The notes under the pieces are model-generated. The model was not told the origin of the DNA and ran no database searches. It was given only the letters and a program-made list of their open reading frames with translations. The translations under genes and the position numbers were made by a program. From NCBI GenBank assembly GCA_905479325.1, contig CAJQLW010000013.1:1-64000 (forward strand): 64,000 bases of DNA, given 5' to 3'. Every line of letters starts with the position of its first letter. Position 1 is the stretch's first letter. This document shows, piece after piece, positions 1 to 9,158 of the stretch. Source of the DNA: an uncultured Flavobacteriales bacterium. GTDB taxonomy: Bacteria > Bacteroidota > Bacteroidia > Flavobacteriales_E > Vicingaceae.

Positions 1-537
1 CTGTAGTTTGTAAACCCATTTACATATGTACCACAAGCTTCAGTCAATTCAACTGTTACTGTGAAATTATCGCGATCTGGCACACAGATATTCATCTTAA
101 AGTCATTTGGATCACCATCGTTTGTGCTATCCCAGTGCCAATAAGCCCATCTTTTATTGCCATTCCAATTTGAGCAGTTAGAGGCTCTCACAGTAATTGT
201 AACGAAATTTTTATTAGCATAAGCCATGCCCGTGACGTTACCTGGATTAGTCGCTTGTGTATTGGAGCTGGAAAATATACCACCTGAAGTCGGGTAAAAA
301 CTTGTCGCCGACGATTTTCTTTGCGGTACAATTACATCCATATTTAATGGCACCCAAAGCTTAATTGGTATTTCTTTAGATCCACAGTCATTGGTGCCTG
401 AAGAGGCATTGCAGTTGTTGCCTGAGCTATTCTGTACTGGAGGATTACTTTGCCCCCCCCCACGCCGTAGAACCATTGTCGTCACAAGCAAATAAGCCTA
501 AACTAATAAGGTAAGGAACAAATCTTTTTCGTAACAT
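1..537 (-). pseudogene. Surface-type lipoprotein, partial, frameshifted at a poly-G tract
   Basis: An ATG at 537 opens a clear lipoprotein signal peptide, MLRKRFVPYLISLGLFAC, followed by acidic residues (CDDN), like the surface-export signal of Bacteroidota lipoproteins. This frame runs into nine consecutive G (plus-strand C at 453-461) and stops at 447-445 after about 30 codons. The frame that uses the same tract one base later is open to the window edge for about 150 codons. It encodes a Cys-, Asn- and Trp-containing extracellular-looking domain (for example RWAYWHWDS and two NC motifs). Eight or eleven G would join signal peptide and domain. The long frame has its own ATG at 476, but a protein from there would have no export signal. 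I do not recognise the domain. Either a phase-variable gene in the OFF state, a pseudogene, or a homopolymer error; the 3' end lies outside the window. Confidence 0.7.
453..461 (-). repeat. Poly-G homopolymer (9 G on the coding strand)
   Basis: Nine C on the plus strand, a striking run in low-GC DNA. It lies about eight codons after the lipoprotein cysteine and marks the exact place where the reading frame changes. Slipped-strand changes here would switch the downstream frame. Confidence 0.9.
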
Positions 538-587
538 ATCATGAAATTAATTAAAAAAGTAGCGAACCAACAAATTTTTCAATAAAA

Positions 588-616
588 AGGCAGCATCGTT
601 TTACTCGATGCTGCCT
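588..616 (-). terminator. Intrinsic terminator after the PKD protein gene
   Basis: Perfect 11-bp stem, AGGCAGCATCG paired with CGATGCTGCCT, with a 7-base loop. On the minus strand it is followed by a T-rich run. It sits about 30 bp past the stop codon of the gene ending at 647. Confidence 0.9.
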
Positions 617-646
617 TTCAACTATTTATTAAACTAATCTTTGAGA

Positions 647-2032
647 CTACTGCTTAACGAATTTTTTAATTTCTTGAGTAGCTCCATTGTTCAATACCAT
701 GAAATACAATCCACTTTCAAGTGAACTAATTTCAAAGTTCTTTACAATGCCTGGATTTTGGTTCAACTGCTCCATTACAATTCTTCCTGAAATATCCATA
801 ACTCTAATGTTAACACTGCTTTCTACAGATGTTAAGTCTAATGAGATTTGGTTAGTTGCAGGGTTAGGGTAAAGGTTAATGCTATTTAAATCATTCACTT
901 CAGTTAATCCTACCGCCAATGGGTTTTGAACTCTAATTCCGAAACCTGATTTTAAGTTACCAAGAGAGTCCATACCAACCGTATCGCAGAATGTAGAGGT
1001 ACAATTTAAAATTGAATCAGTAATTGTTAAGCATACAACATAAGATCCAAAATTTTGGTACTGGTGAATTGGAGTTCTACCTGAACCTGTAATTCCATCA
1101 CCAAAGTCCCAAGAGTAAAAATGCGAACCAAAGTTGCTAGAAGTGTTGTATAACACTACTCCGTAAGCTACAGAAGAATCTTTTGCTTTGGTAAAAGAAG
1201 CATTACAAGACGATGGATTTCCAATTTGAACAAAAACACTGTCAGAATAAGTTGCAGAGCAATTTGTCAACGAATCGAAGTAGTTTAATGTTACAGTATA
1301 GCTTCCGGCAGCAGCATAAGTATGTGTTGGGCTAATAGCGTTACTAAAGTTACCATCTCCAAAATTCCAGCTCATGTAAATGAATGCTCCGTTCAAAGGA
1401 TTTGATAGGTTAGTGAAACTTACAGCACCGTTACTACCAGTTTGATAGCTAAAGTTAGCGCTGCAGAAGTTTACAAAAACAGAATCTATACTCATACAAG
1501 TTGAACCCTGAGCATCTGTAACGTTTAATATTACAGCATATCCTCCCGGAGAGTTATACGTATGCGTTGGGTTAGCCATAGTTGAACTTCCTCCGTCACC
1601 AAAAGACCAAGCATAAGTAAATGGCGCTGTTCCTCCTGTAATTAAGCTTGTAAAGCTTACAGAGTTATTTGAATTAATCGTATAGCCAGTGGTTAGGTTA
1701 CAAGGCGTTGGATTTGAGCCTCCCGTTACTGTAACTGCCTTACAAATTGTGTCATAGCAAAACTGTAAACTGTCGTAAATTGTTAAACAAGCAATATAGG
1801 TTCCCGCTGAAGCGTATGTGTGGCTTGGATTTGTTCCGAATCCATTGCTGCCATCTCCGAAATTCCAATTTTGGAAAGGAGAAAAAACATTTGGAGAGTA
1901 AAAAGACGAGTCTTGAAAGTTAACGGTTAAATTGTTTATTGAAAATTGAAAGTCTGCTTGGCAAGACTGGGCATTTGTTTGTGCTGCACCCAGTATAAAA
2001 AGGGATACAATTAATAAGTAGATTTTTTTCAT
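647..2032 (-). CDS. PKD-domain protein with T9SS C-terminal sorting domain
   Basis: 461-residue secreted protein. An N-terminal signal peptide (about residues 1-22, ending TNAQ) is followed by four PKD-type Ig-like repeats. Each has the W-x-FGDG core and an HTY/HQY-type strand (NWNFGDG near 56, AWSFGDG near 141, SWNFGDG near 222, SWDFGDG near 308). The last 75 or so residues are a type A T9SS sorting domain: NLYPNPA, then a DISGRIV-type strand and an ending in IKKFVKQ. Known role of such proteins: export through the outer membrane by T9SS and attachment to the surface, or release. No catalytic domain is visible, so it may be adhesive or structural. It stands alone with its own terminator. The domain call is sure; the function is unknown. 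Confidence 0.9.
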   Translation of the reverse strand: MKKIYLLIVSLFILGAAQTNAQSCQADFQFSINNLTVNFQDSSFYSPNVFSPFQNWNFGDGSNGFGTNPSHTYASAGTYIACLTIYDSLQFCYDTICKAVTVTGGSNPTPCNLTTGYTINSNNSVSFTSLITGGTAPFTYAWSFGDGGSSTMANPTHTYNSPGGYAVILNVTDAQGSTCMSIDSVFVNFCSANFSYQTGSNGAVSFTNLSNPLNGAFIYMSWNFGDGNFSNAISPTHTYAAAGSYTVTLNYFDSLTNCSATYSDSVFVQIGNPSSCNASFTKAKDSSVAYGVVLYNTSSNFGSHFYSWDFGDGITGSGRTPIHQYQNFGSYVVCLTITDSILNCTSTFCDTVGMDSLGNLKSGFGIRVQNPLAVGLTEVNDLNSINLYPNPATNQISLDLTSVESSVNIRVMDISGRIVMEQLNQNPGIVKNFEISSLESGLYFMVLNNGATQEIKKFVKQ

Positions 2033-2104
2033 AATTGAAATTTTAAGTTTGTTTGGTTGTAATACGATAGTATAATTAGGATAGTTGGGTATGGGACTAT
2101 TATT

Positions 2105-4045
2105 TTATGCAAATGCTTGGTTTTCTTTGGTTTGGTTTTTTTTAATTAAATCTAAGGCAGTTTTCATAATTCCATTTACATCAAAACCGCACTCGGCATA
2201 CAGTTGATCTTGCGAGCCGTGTTCAATAATCGCATCTGGTATGCCTAAACGTGTCACTTTTGCTGAGTAGCCGTGGTCGGCCATGAACTCTAGTACTGCG
2301 CTTCCCATGCCTCCCATAATACAACCGTCCTCTAACGTTATTACTTTATCGAACTTGCTAAATACTTCGTGCAATAGAATTTCATCAATTGGTTTTGCAA
2401 AGCGCATATCATAAACGGCAGCATCAACCTTATGCTCTTTCTCCAACTGTTCAGCTGCTGTTAAAGCATAGTTTCCAATATGGCCAATGCTTAAAATTGC
2501 AACGTCTGAACCCGATTTCACTTTTCTACCGGTACCAATTTTTAGTTTTTTGAATGGCGTTTTCCAAACCGGCATAACACCTTCTCCTCTTGGGTAGCGA
2601 ATTACAAATGCTCCATTGTCTTCGGCTTGTGCAGTGTACATTAAGTTTCTTAATTCTTCTTCATTCATTGGTGCAGAGACAATTAAGTTCGGAATGCATC
2701 TCATGTAGGCAATGTCATACGCACCATGATGCGTTGGTCCGTCTGCACCAGCAAAGCCAGCCCGATCCAAACAAAATATAACCGGTAGTTTTTGGATGGC
2801 AACATCATGAATTACTTGATCATAGGCTCTTTGCATAAATGAAGAATAGATGTTGCAAAATGGGATGATGCCAGTTGTTGCTAGTCCTGCTGAAAAAGTA
2901 ACAGCATGTTGTTCTGCAATACCAACATCAAAAGCTCTGTCGGGCATTGCTTTCATCATAATGTTTAAGGAACTTCCCGAAGGCATTGCTGGCGTAATAC
3001 CAACTATTTTTTCATTTTTTTCAGCTAATTCAACAATGGTGTGCCCAAACACATCTTGATACTTTGGTGGTTGTGGACTATCAGGAGTAACTTTTATGAT
3101 TTCCCCTGTGTCTTTATTGAACAACCCAGGAGCATGCCATTTCGTTTGATCTTTTTCTGCTAATTCGTATCCTTTTCCTTTGGTGGTTAAAATGTGTAAA
3201 ATTTTTGGACCAGGAATTTTTTTCAAATCGTTTAGAACCTCAACCATGTGGGTTACATCGTGGCCGTCAATGGGGCCAAAATACCTAAAATTAAGAGATT
3301 CAAAAAGGTTACTCTGCTTAAGCATGGCAGATTTGATTCCGCTTTCTATCTTTTGTACAATAGCTTGAGCGTTAGGGCCAAATTTAGATACTTTACCTAA
3401 AAGTCCCCATATTTCGTCTTTTACTTTGTTATATGTAGGTGAAGTTGTAATGTCTGTTAAATATTCTTTTAACGCTCCTACATTCGGATCAATAGACATG
3501 CAGTTGTCGTTCAATACAACAATCATGTTTGAGTCTTCTACACCTCCGTGGTTTAACCCTTCGAATGCTAAGCCTGCTGTCATTGCTCCATCACCAATTA
3601 CGGCAATATGCTGTCTTTCATTATTGCCTTGTAATCTAGAACCAACTGACATTCCAAGTGCACCTGAAATTGAAGTTGAGCTGTGTCCAACGCCAAAAGT
3701 ATCGTATTCGCTTTCACTTCTTTTTGGGAAACCGCTAATGCCTTTGTATTTTCTATTGGTGTGAAAAATTTCTCTTCTTCCTGTCAATATTTTGTGCCCA
3801 TATGCTTGATGCCCAACATCCCATACAACTTGATCGTCGGGTGTGTTAAATACATAATGCAAGGCAACAGTTAGTTCAACTACACCTAAACTTGCTCCGA
3901 AGTGACCTCCTTTTACCGAAACAACATCGATTATGAATTCACGTAATTCCTTAGAGAGTTGGGGTAAATCTGCAGTTTCGAGTTTGTCCCTTAAGTCTTG
4001 AGGGAATTCAATTTGAGAGAGAAGTTTTCCGGCTTTAAAATCCAT
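2105..4045 (-). CDS. dxs: 1-deoxy-D-xylulose-5-phosphate synthase
   Basis: 646 residues, near the usual ~620-640 of DXS. It joins pyruvate and glyceraldehyde 3-phosphate with thiamine diphosphate, the first step of the MEP isoprenoid pathway, and also feeds thiamine and pyridoxal synthesis. The thiamine-diphosphate-binding motif begins GDGAMTAG near residue 150 and continues to a conserved N (NDNCMSID). The pyrimidine-binding domain has GIAEQHAVTFSAG near 377, and the transketolase C-terminal domain has YDMRFAKPID. The N-terminal VVWDVGHQAYGHKILTGR signature is typical of DXS. A TATCTTTG promoter element lies 23 bp upstream of the ATG. It appears monocistronic, between the T9SS protein and arsM. 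Confidence 0.97.
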   Translation of the reverse strand: MDFKAGKLLSQIEFPQDLRDKLETADLPQLSKELREFIIDVVSVKGGHFGASLGVVELTVALHYVFNTPDDQVVWDVGHQAYGHKILTGRREIFHTNRKYKGISGFPKRSESEYDTFGVGHSSTSISGALGMSVGSRLQGNNERQHIAVIGDGAMTAGLAFEGLNHGGVEDSNMIVVLNDNCMSIDPNVGALKEYLTDITTSPTYNKVKDEIWGLLGKVSKFGPNAQAIVQKIESGIKSAMLKQSNLFESLNFRYFGPIDGHDVTHMVEVLNDLKKIPGPKILHILTTKGKGYELAEKDQTKWHAPGLFNKDTGEIIKVTPDSPQPPKYQDVFGHTIVELAEKNEKIVGITPAMPSGSSLNIMMKAMPDRAFDVGIAEQHAVTFSAGLATTGIIPFCNIYSSFMQRAYDQVIHDVAIQKLPVIFCLDRAGFAGADGPTHHGAYDIAYMRCIPNLIVSAPMNEEELRNLMYTAQAEDNGAFVIRYPRGEGVMPVWKTPFKKLKIGTGRKVKSGSDVAILSIGHIGNYALTAAEQLEKEHKVDAAVYDMRFAKPIDEILLHEVFSKFDKVITLEDGCIMGGMGSAVLEFMADHGYSAKVTRLGIPDAIIEHGSQDQLYAECGFDVNGIMKTALDLIKKNQTKENQAFA

Positions 4046-4068
4046 ATTGGAGGTGTTTGACAGTGAAA

Positions 4069-4076
4069 CAAAGATA
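4069..4076 (-). promoter_or_regulatory. -7 promoter element of dxs
   Basis: TATCTTTG on the minus strand matches the Bacteroidota -7 consensus TAnnTTTG and lies 23 bp before the dxs start. No convincing -33 element was seen. Confidence 0.55.
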
Positions 4077-4218
4077 GGTTAAATAAGTTTTTTTAACGAA
4101 CTTTTTCTCAAACGCAACACGGCGCGAAAAGTGTCTCTCCACGGCGTTTTTTATGAATTATTAAAGAATAGGTTTTCGTGAACTTTATCCATTAGAATGA
4201 ATTCGGTGAATGTTTTGG

Positions 4219-5100
4219 TTAACAGCAGTTACTTGACGGGTCGCAGGTATTTTTAATGTCAGCCAGCTTAACGTTCGGCTTTGCTTCGGCAGAACCTTGT
4301 TTTTCTGCATATACCGTAATGCAGAAAATTCCTGTTGTTCCTGTATTGAATTCCTTTACTTCAGCCTCAGAAAGGTATTTACCAAGAATATCATCTGGAA
4401 TACTGATTGGTTTTTCTTTTTGAATTTGGATATTTTGAAATCCTTGATTGCTTATAAATTGAAAATATTCTGATTTTTGAATTGCACCTGCAACACATCC
4501 GGCATACATTTCAGCATCATTTTTTAATGCATTTGGAAGGTCTCCAACTAAAACAATATCTGAAATGCTAAAGTGGCCACCTGGTTTTAGTACCCTAGCG
4601 ATTTCTGCGATAACCTTTTGTTTGTTAGGTACTAAATTCAGTACGCAATTGCTTACAACCACATCCGCTGCTGCATCGCTAACTGGCATTGCATCAATAT
4701 CTCCTTCGCGGAACTCAACATTGTTATAGCCTAATTTCTCTGCATTTATTCTTGCCTTTTGCACCATTATTGGAGTAAAGTCAATTCTAATTACCTTTCC
4801 TTCGGGTCCGGTTTCATGACGAGCGACAAAACAATCGTTCCCAGCTCCTGATCCTAGGTCAATTACTGTGTCTTTCTTTTTAATTTTAGCAAACTGAGTT
4901 GGTAAGCCACAACCCAAACCTAGATCGGCATCCTCTAAATAGCCTTCTGTACCTGTGTAGTCGTCCATCATTATATTGTACACTTTGTTGGTAGGTGTTG
5001 TCGCTCCGCAGCATGAGGCTGCATTGTCCACTTTATCTTGTTCAGCAATCTTTGCGTATCGCTCTTTTACAATGTCTTTTAGTTCTTGTTCTGTATTCAT
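4219..5100 (-). CDS. arsM: Arsenite S-adenosylmethionine methyltransferase
   Basis: 293 residues from the ATG at 5100. An upstream in-frame start at 5145 would add 15 hydrophobic residues and run into arsR, so 5100 is preferred. ArsM methylates glutathione-bound As(III) to methylated, often volatile, arsenicals. The SAM site is VIDLGSGAGNDCF near residues 79-91. Cysteines at the family positions are visible: CC at 30-31 (SCCGA), C64 (GLGCGLP), C202 (AGCVAGA) and C260. The protein ends in a further Cys cluster (C286, C292, C293). It lies 35 bp downstream of arsR in the same direction, so the pair is probably arsenite-induced. No arsB, acr3 or arsC is in the window. Confidence 0.95.
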   Translation of the reverse strand: MNTEQELKDIVKERYAKIAEQDKVDNAASCCGATTPTNKVYNIMMDDYTGTEGYLEDADLGLGCGLPTQFAKIKKKDTVIDLGSGAGNDCFVARHETGPEGKVIRIDFTPIMVQKARINAEKLGYNNVEFREGDIDAMPVSDAAADVVVSNCVLNLVPNKQKVIAEIARVLKPGGHFSISDIVLVGDLPNALKNDAEMYAGCVAGAIQKSEYFQFISNQGFQNIQIQKEKPISIPDDILGKYLSEAEVKEFNTGTTGIFCITVYAEKQGSAEAKPNVKLADIKNTCDPSSNCC

Positions 5101-5135
5101 TTGTAGTAGGTTAAAAAGTTTAAAATTTGAGAGTA

Positions 5136-5468
5136 TTAACAGCAACTCGTTTTTTGAGTCAGGTCTTGGTCAAGAAATGGCAATAGTGTGTTTTTCATGT
5201 TATTCCAGTTCTCTTTGTTAATGCAGTAGCAAACGCTAGTTCCTTCAATGTTTCCCTGAATTAACCCGAGTTGTTTTAACTCTTTAAGGTGTTGAGAAAT
5301 GGTTGGTTGTGCAAGTCCTATTTCGTTTACCAAGTCTCCACAAACGCATGTGTCTATGTTGAAGAGATGCTGCAATATTGCCACCCTTGCAGGGTGTGCA
5401 AACGCTTTTGCAAATTTTGCAACTGTGTTTTGTTGGTCCGTAAACTTTTCCGTTTTTGTTAATCCCAT
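5136..5468 (-). CDS. arsR: ArsR/SmtB-family metalloregulator
   Basis: 110-residue winged-helix repressor. The metalloid-sensing motif resembles the ArsR ELCVCDL type: C41-V-C43-G-D-L, just before the recognition helix (QPTISQHLKELKQLGLI, about 54-70). Further Cys residues lie at 80 and 82 in the wing and at 109-110 at the end. Known role: dimers bind the operator and leave on binding As(III)/Sb(III), derepressing the operon. It is the first gene of arsR-arsM. The exact inducer cannot be read from sequence, but the arsM partner points to arsenite. Confidence 0.92.
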   Translation of the reverse strand: MGLTKTEKFTDQQNTVAKFAKAFAHPARVAILQHLFNIDTCVCGDLVNEIGLAQPTISQHLKELKQLGLIQGNIEGTSVCYCINKENWNNMKNTLLPFLDQDLTQKTSCC

Positions 5469-5523
5469 GTTAGATTAATTTGTTCATTGAAATATTACGA
5501 TTAAATAGTTATCCAATAAAAAA

Positions 5524-5550
5524 AGGCTACAAGAATAAATCTTGTAGCCT
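5524..5550 (-). terminator. Intrinsic terminator after the purF-like gene
   Basis: Ten-bp stem, AGGCTACAAG with CTTGTAGCCT and a 7-base loop, followed on the minus strand by a run of seven T. It lies 27 bp past the stop codon at 5577. Confidence 0.9.
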
Positions 5551-5576
5551 TGAGTTTTTAAGTTAGAGTGTTCGCT

Positions 5577-7475
5577 CTAGTAAGCCCGTTCGTTTCTTCC
5601 TTCGAAATAATATATGAAGCTTTTGTTCACTACTTTCATTCCACCTGGAGTGGGGTAATCACCTGTGAAATACCAATCACCAGTGTGGTTGGGTATGGCT
5701 TTGTGCAACCCTTCAATGGTTTGATAAATGATTTGCACTTCTGCATTAATACCTTTTGGAGTAAGCATTTGAGAAATTTTAGCAGAAATCTGCTCTGCTG
5801 TAAAAGGGGCGTATATTTCTTTAACGTAGTTGCGTATTTGAGATTTTGGTAAATCTTCTTGAGCTTTACATTTTTTATATACTTCCTTAATCAACTTCTC
5901 TTTGCCGGTTTCTTTAAGCAACTCAATGGTTGCTGAGAAAGCAATAAAATCACCCAATTTTGCCATGTCAATCCCATAACAATCTGGATATCTAATTTGA
6001 GGTGCAGAAGAAGCAATAATGATTTTTTTCGGCCCTAAACGGTCTAAAATCCGAAGTATACTTTGTTTCAGAGTAGTTCCTCTTACAATTGAATCGTCAA
6101 TTACTACTAAGTTATCTACCCCTTTATTAATGGTGCCGTAAGTTATGTCGTAAACGTGCGTAACCAAATCATCTCTAGCTTCATCTTGAGTAATAAAGGT
6201 TCTTAGTTTGGCGTCTTTTATTGCAATTTTTTCTACCCTTGCGCGAATGTCTAGAATCTCATCTAGCTTTTCTTGAGTGTTTTCTTTCAGTTCAAGAATT
6301 TTTCGCTTTTTAACAACATTCAAATAGCTTTCAATGCCATTTACCATGCCGTAAAATGAAGTTTCTGCGGTATTGGGAATAAAAGAAAAAACTGAGTTTT
6401 TTACATCGTTGTTAATTCCTTTCAGTATTTCTGGAACAATTGATCTACCTAATTCTTTTCGTTCTTCGTAAATGTCTTGGTCGCTTCCTCTCGAAAAGTA
6501 AATTCGCTCAAAAGAACATGCTTTTTTCTCAAGAGGCTCTTTTATTTGCTTGAATTTTACTTCTCCATTCTTTTTGATAATGATGGCTTTTCCAGGATCT
6601 AGCTCATGCACTTCTTCCGCCGATACGTTAAAGGCAGTTTGAATCGCAGGTCGTTCTGAGGTTACCACTACAACTTCGTCGTTCTCAAAATAAAATGCAG
6701 GTCTAATTCCTGATGGATCTCTCAACACAAAAGCATCTCCATGACCAATCATACCTGCCATAGTGTATCCACCATCCCAATCTGTCGATGCATTTTTCAA
6801 AATTTTATGAACCTTCATGTTTTTCGCAATCAGTCCTGAAATCTCTTTTTTAGCATAGCCCAGTTGTTTGTATTTTTTATACAATTTTTGGTTTTCCATG
6901 TCTAAGAAATGACCAATCTTTTCCAATACAGTAACCGTGTCTGATTGCTCTTTTGGGTGTTGCCCCAAATCTACCAACAGGTTGAAAAGTTCGTCAACGT
7001 TAGTTAAATTGAAGTTTCCGGCAACTACAAGATTTCTCGTCATCCAGTTATTTTGGCGCAAAAACGGGTGACAACTCTCGATGCTATTTCTACCAAATGT
7101 TCCATAGCGCAAGTGGCCTAAAAGAACTTCTCCTGTAAAACCTACATTTTTTTTCAGGTAGTTCACATCCTTTAGCAACTCTGGGTTTTCATCCTGAACC
7201 TCTGCTAAACGACCGTTAATTTTTTCAAAGATTTCTTTGATGGGTTGGTTGCTATTCGACCTTACTCTACTGATGTAGCGATCTCCAGGTTCCATATCAA
7301 GCTTAATGTTTGCAACACCGGCTCCATCTTGTCCTCTGTTGTGTTGTTTCTCCATTAATAAATACAGCATGTTTAGCCCGTAAGCGGCTGTGCCATATTT
7401 TTCTATGTAGTAATCTAGTGGTTTCTTTAAGCGAATTAATGCTATGCCGCATTCGTGTTTTATTTGATCGCTCAT
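5577..7475 (-). CDS. purF: PurF-type amidophosphoribosyltransferase, long Bacteroidota form
   Basis: 632 residues, versus about 470-510 for classical PurF. It has an N-terminal class II glutamine amidotransferase domain: after a short propeptide comes C9-G-I, the expected nucleophile, then NRGQDGAG near 46 and GHLRYGT near 122. The phosphoribosyltransferase domain carries the PRPP loop VVIDDSIVRGTT near residue 470. Predicted reaction: PRPP plus glutamine to 5-phosphoribosylamine, the first step of purine synthesis. Extra length lies in inserts between the two domains and before the PRPP loop. A shorter purF paralogue elsewhere in the genome is possible, so the exact role of this long form is inferred. 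It has its own promoter element and terminator. Confidence 0.85.
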   Translation of the reverse strand: MSDQIKHECGIALIRLKKPLDYYIEKYGTAAYGLNMLYLLMEKQHNRGQDGAGVANIKLDMEPGDRYISRVRSNSNQPIKEIFEKINGRLAEVQDENPELLKDVNYLKKNVGFTGEVLLGHLRYGTFGRNSIESCHPFLRQNNWMTRNLVVAGNFNLTNVDELFNLLVDLGQHPKEQSDTVTVLEKIGHFLDMENQKLYKKYKQLGYAKKEISGLIAKNMKVHKILKNASTDWDGGYTMAGMIGHGDAFVLRDPSGIRPAFYFENDEVVVVTSERPAIQTAFNVSAEEVHELDPGKAIIIKKNGEVKFKQIKEPLEKKACSFERIYFSRGSDQDIYEERKELGRSIVPEILKGINNDVKNSVFSFIPNTAETSFYGMVNGIESYLNVVKKRKILELKENTQEKLDEILDIRARVEKIAIKDAKLRTFITQDEARDDLVTHVYDITYGTINKGVDNLVVIDDSIVRGTTLKQSILRILDRLGPKKIIIASSAPQIRYPDCYGIDMAKLGDFIAFSATIELLKETGKEKLIKEVYKKCKAQEDLPKSQIRNYVKEIYAPFTAEQISAKISQMLTPKGINAEVQIIYQTIEGLHKAIPNHTGDWYFTGDYPTPGGMKVVNKSFIYYFEGRNERAY

Positions 7476-7515
7476 GGGGTTGAAGAGGATAAAATGATTA
7501 TCAAAAAATGAATGG

Positions 7516-7523
7516 CAAAGGTA
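7516..7523 (-). promoter_or_regulatory. -7 promoter element of the purF-like gene
   Basis: TACCTTTG on the minus strand, 40 bp before the start codon; matches TAnnTTTG. Confidence 0.5.
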
Positions 7524-7571
7524 AAAATACTTTTCGGTCTATTGACCTTTGAAAACGATACGAAACAAATA

Positions 7572-9158
7572 TTACTGCTTAATAATCCATATAATTTCTT
7601 TATCCCAATTTTGCCGAATATCAATGGGCTCATTGTAAATAATGACTCGTTCTGGATGTCTCTTTTCGTATAAATTCCCTGAATCCCACTTGCCGTTGTT
7701 ATTTTCATCAGCAATTAGCTTAAGTCCATATTTAGCTGCAGGTAAGTGGTTAAATGTATATAAAGTGTCAGTGGTAAAGTATTCTTTTAAAATTTCTCCT
7801 TTAGAATTGGTTAACTGTAAAATTAAATTCTGTTCATTTAGCTCCTTTATTTTAACCAATAAGTTTCCAAAATCGTCAGGAGTGTTAAAAAATAGACCAA
7901 TACTGATACTGTCGTTACTTTTTCCGTAAATATCTTCAAATGCATTTGGTAGAATACTTAAAAGGAGGTTAGTTGCTTCAGAATTAGCAATCGATAGCAT
8001 GGCACTTTTACTGTTGATTGTATCCACTGTAACAGTAAATTCAACTCGGTTCGAATCGCTATCTAAAATTGAAATTGAATCTGTTAAAATTGCTCGTAAC
8101 GGGCGATTGAAACTCAACTGAATGGGTTCGAAAAAGTTCTGCTTGCCTTGTAATTTGTTCGTTAGCTCTAGTGTTAAACTGTCGTTTAACATACTTGGGG
8201 TAAACTTTACTGTATCAGAAAAGCTCCCTTGCCTTACTTCAAGTTTTAATTTTGTAGCCGAAGTTTCCTTGTGCCAAATGGTAAGCTTATTTTCTTTTGT
8301 TTCGGTATACTGCACAAAGTTTTCAATCGTAGTGTCAATGAGTTGAAGGGCTACGTTCTCAGGTTTAATTTTAAATGTTAATTCTAAAGCGTTCTCTTGT
8401 ACCTTTTGCTTTTCAATGAATTGGTTCGTATCTGGAAGGGAGAAGCTAAACAATTGTACTTTTTTTTGTGAATCAACTGGGTTAACTAAATTTGACAAAA
8501 AGCCGATTTTTTCATCTGGGCGGTCGTAGAGGTAATTGTCATTTTTATCTACTAACGAGTATAGCTTATAGTCGCCCGCAGCGAGGTTGGTGAAATAAAA
8601 ACTACCTTCTTCGTTTGCTCTGCTTACGTAGGTTGGCAATTGTTTGCTTATCGCTGAATCTTCTGAAGTTGCAGGATAGAGTAGGAGTACAGCTTCTTTT
8701 TCGGCAGTTAGTTCAAATGCATCAACAACTCGACCAGATAGCGTTAACGAGTCAATTACAGGGCCAGTAGAAAACACGTATTGAAAATTTTCTAATGGAT
8801 TCCCTTCGTTTAAATCAACAATGGCATTGCCGAAATTGAAAACATAAGTAGTGTTTTCTTTTAAGGTATCCCTTATGGTAAAGGTCAACTTTTTGCCTTT
8901 GATTTTATTTTCTAATGAGTACTTTAATGGGGGAGATACAAGCAGTTGTTCTTTTAAATTTATCAACACTACGTATTCATCAAACTCTAAGGTAAAACTG
9001 CTGGCGCTAAAGTTGAGTGATTGATTTTCAGGAGAAAGGGACAAAACACTAGGTGGAGTTCTATCTGGCTCACCTCCCGTAGGTGCAACAACTTGGGCAC
9101 AAGAAACAATGAGGCTGATAAAGCTGATGAATAAAAGGGGTTTGATTTTTTTTACCAC
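7572..9158 (-). CDS. Lipoprotein with N-terminal Big_5/SbsA-type Ig-like domain
   Basis: 528 residues. The signal peptide ends with the lipobox IVSC, followed by APTGGEPDRTPPSV, a hallmark of a Bacteroidota lipoprotein family with one N-terminal SbsA-type Ig-like domain. That domain covers about residues 30-135 (SPENQSLNFSASSFTLEFDEYV). The middle has a carboxypeptidase-like regulatory or prealbumin-like segment (about 140-220, GDYKLYSLVDKNDNYLYDRPDE). The rest is beta-rich and ends with another DENNNGKWDSG-type segment. It probably sits in the outer membrane; its function is not known to me. Its start overlaps the stop of the upstream msrC gene by 7 bp, indicating co-transcription with comF and msrC. 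Confidence 0.8.
   Translation of the reverse strand: MVKKIKPLLFISFISLIVSCAQVVAPTGGEPDRTPPSVLSLSPENQSLNFSASSFTLEFDEYVVLINLKEQLLVSPPLKYSLENKIKGKKLTFTIRDTLKENTTYVFNFGNAIVDLNEGNPLENFQYVFSTGPVIDSLTLSGRVVDAFELTAEKEAVLLLYPATSEDSAISKQLPTYVSRANEEGSFYFTNLAAGDYKLYSLVDKNDNYLYDRPDEKIGFLSNLVNPVDSQKKVQLFSFSLPDTNQFIEKQKVQENALELTFKIKPENVALQLIDTTIENFVQYTETKENKLTIWHKETSATKLKLEVRQGSFSDTVKFTPSMLNDSLTLELTNKLQGKQNFFEPIQLSFNRPLRAILTDSISILDSDSNRVEFTVTVDTINSKSAMLSIANSEATNLLLSILPNAFEDIYGKSNDSISIGLFFNTPDDFGNLLVKIKELNEQNLILQLTNSKGEILKEYFTTDTLYTFNHLPAAKYGLKLIADENNNGKWDSGNLYEKRHPERVIIYNEPIDIRQNWDKEIIWIIKQ

Noticed and set aside
4105-4155. Possible terminator near CACGGCG repeats after arsM
   Set aside because: The two CACGGCG copies are direct, not inverted, repeats, so they do not form a stable stem.
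5101-5145. 15-residue N-terminal extension of arsM
   Set aside because: Not conserved in the family, overlaps the end of arsR, and the ATG at 5100 gives the expected N-terminus.
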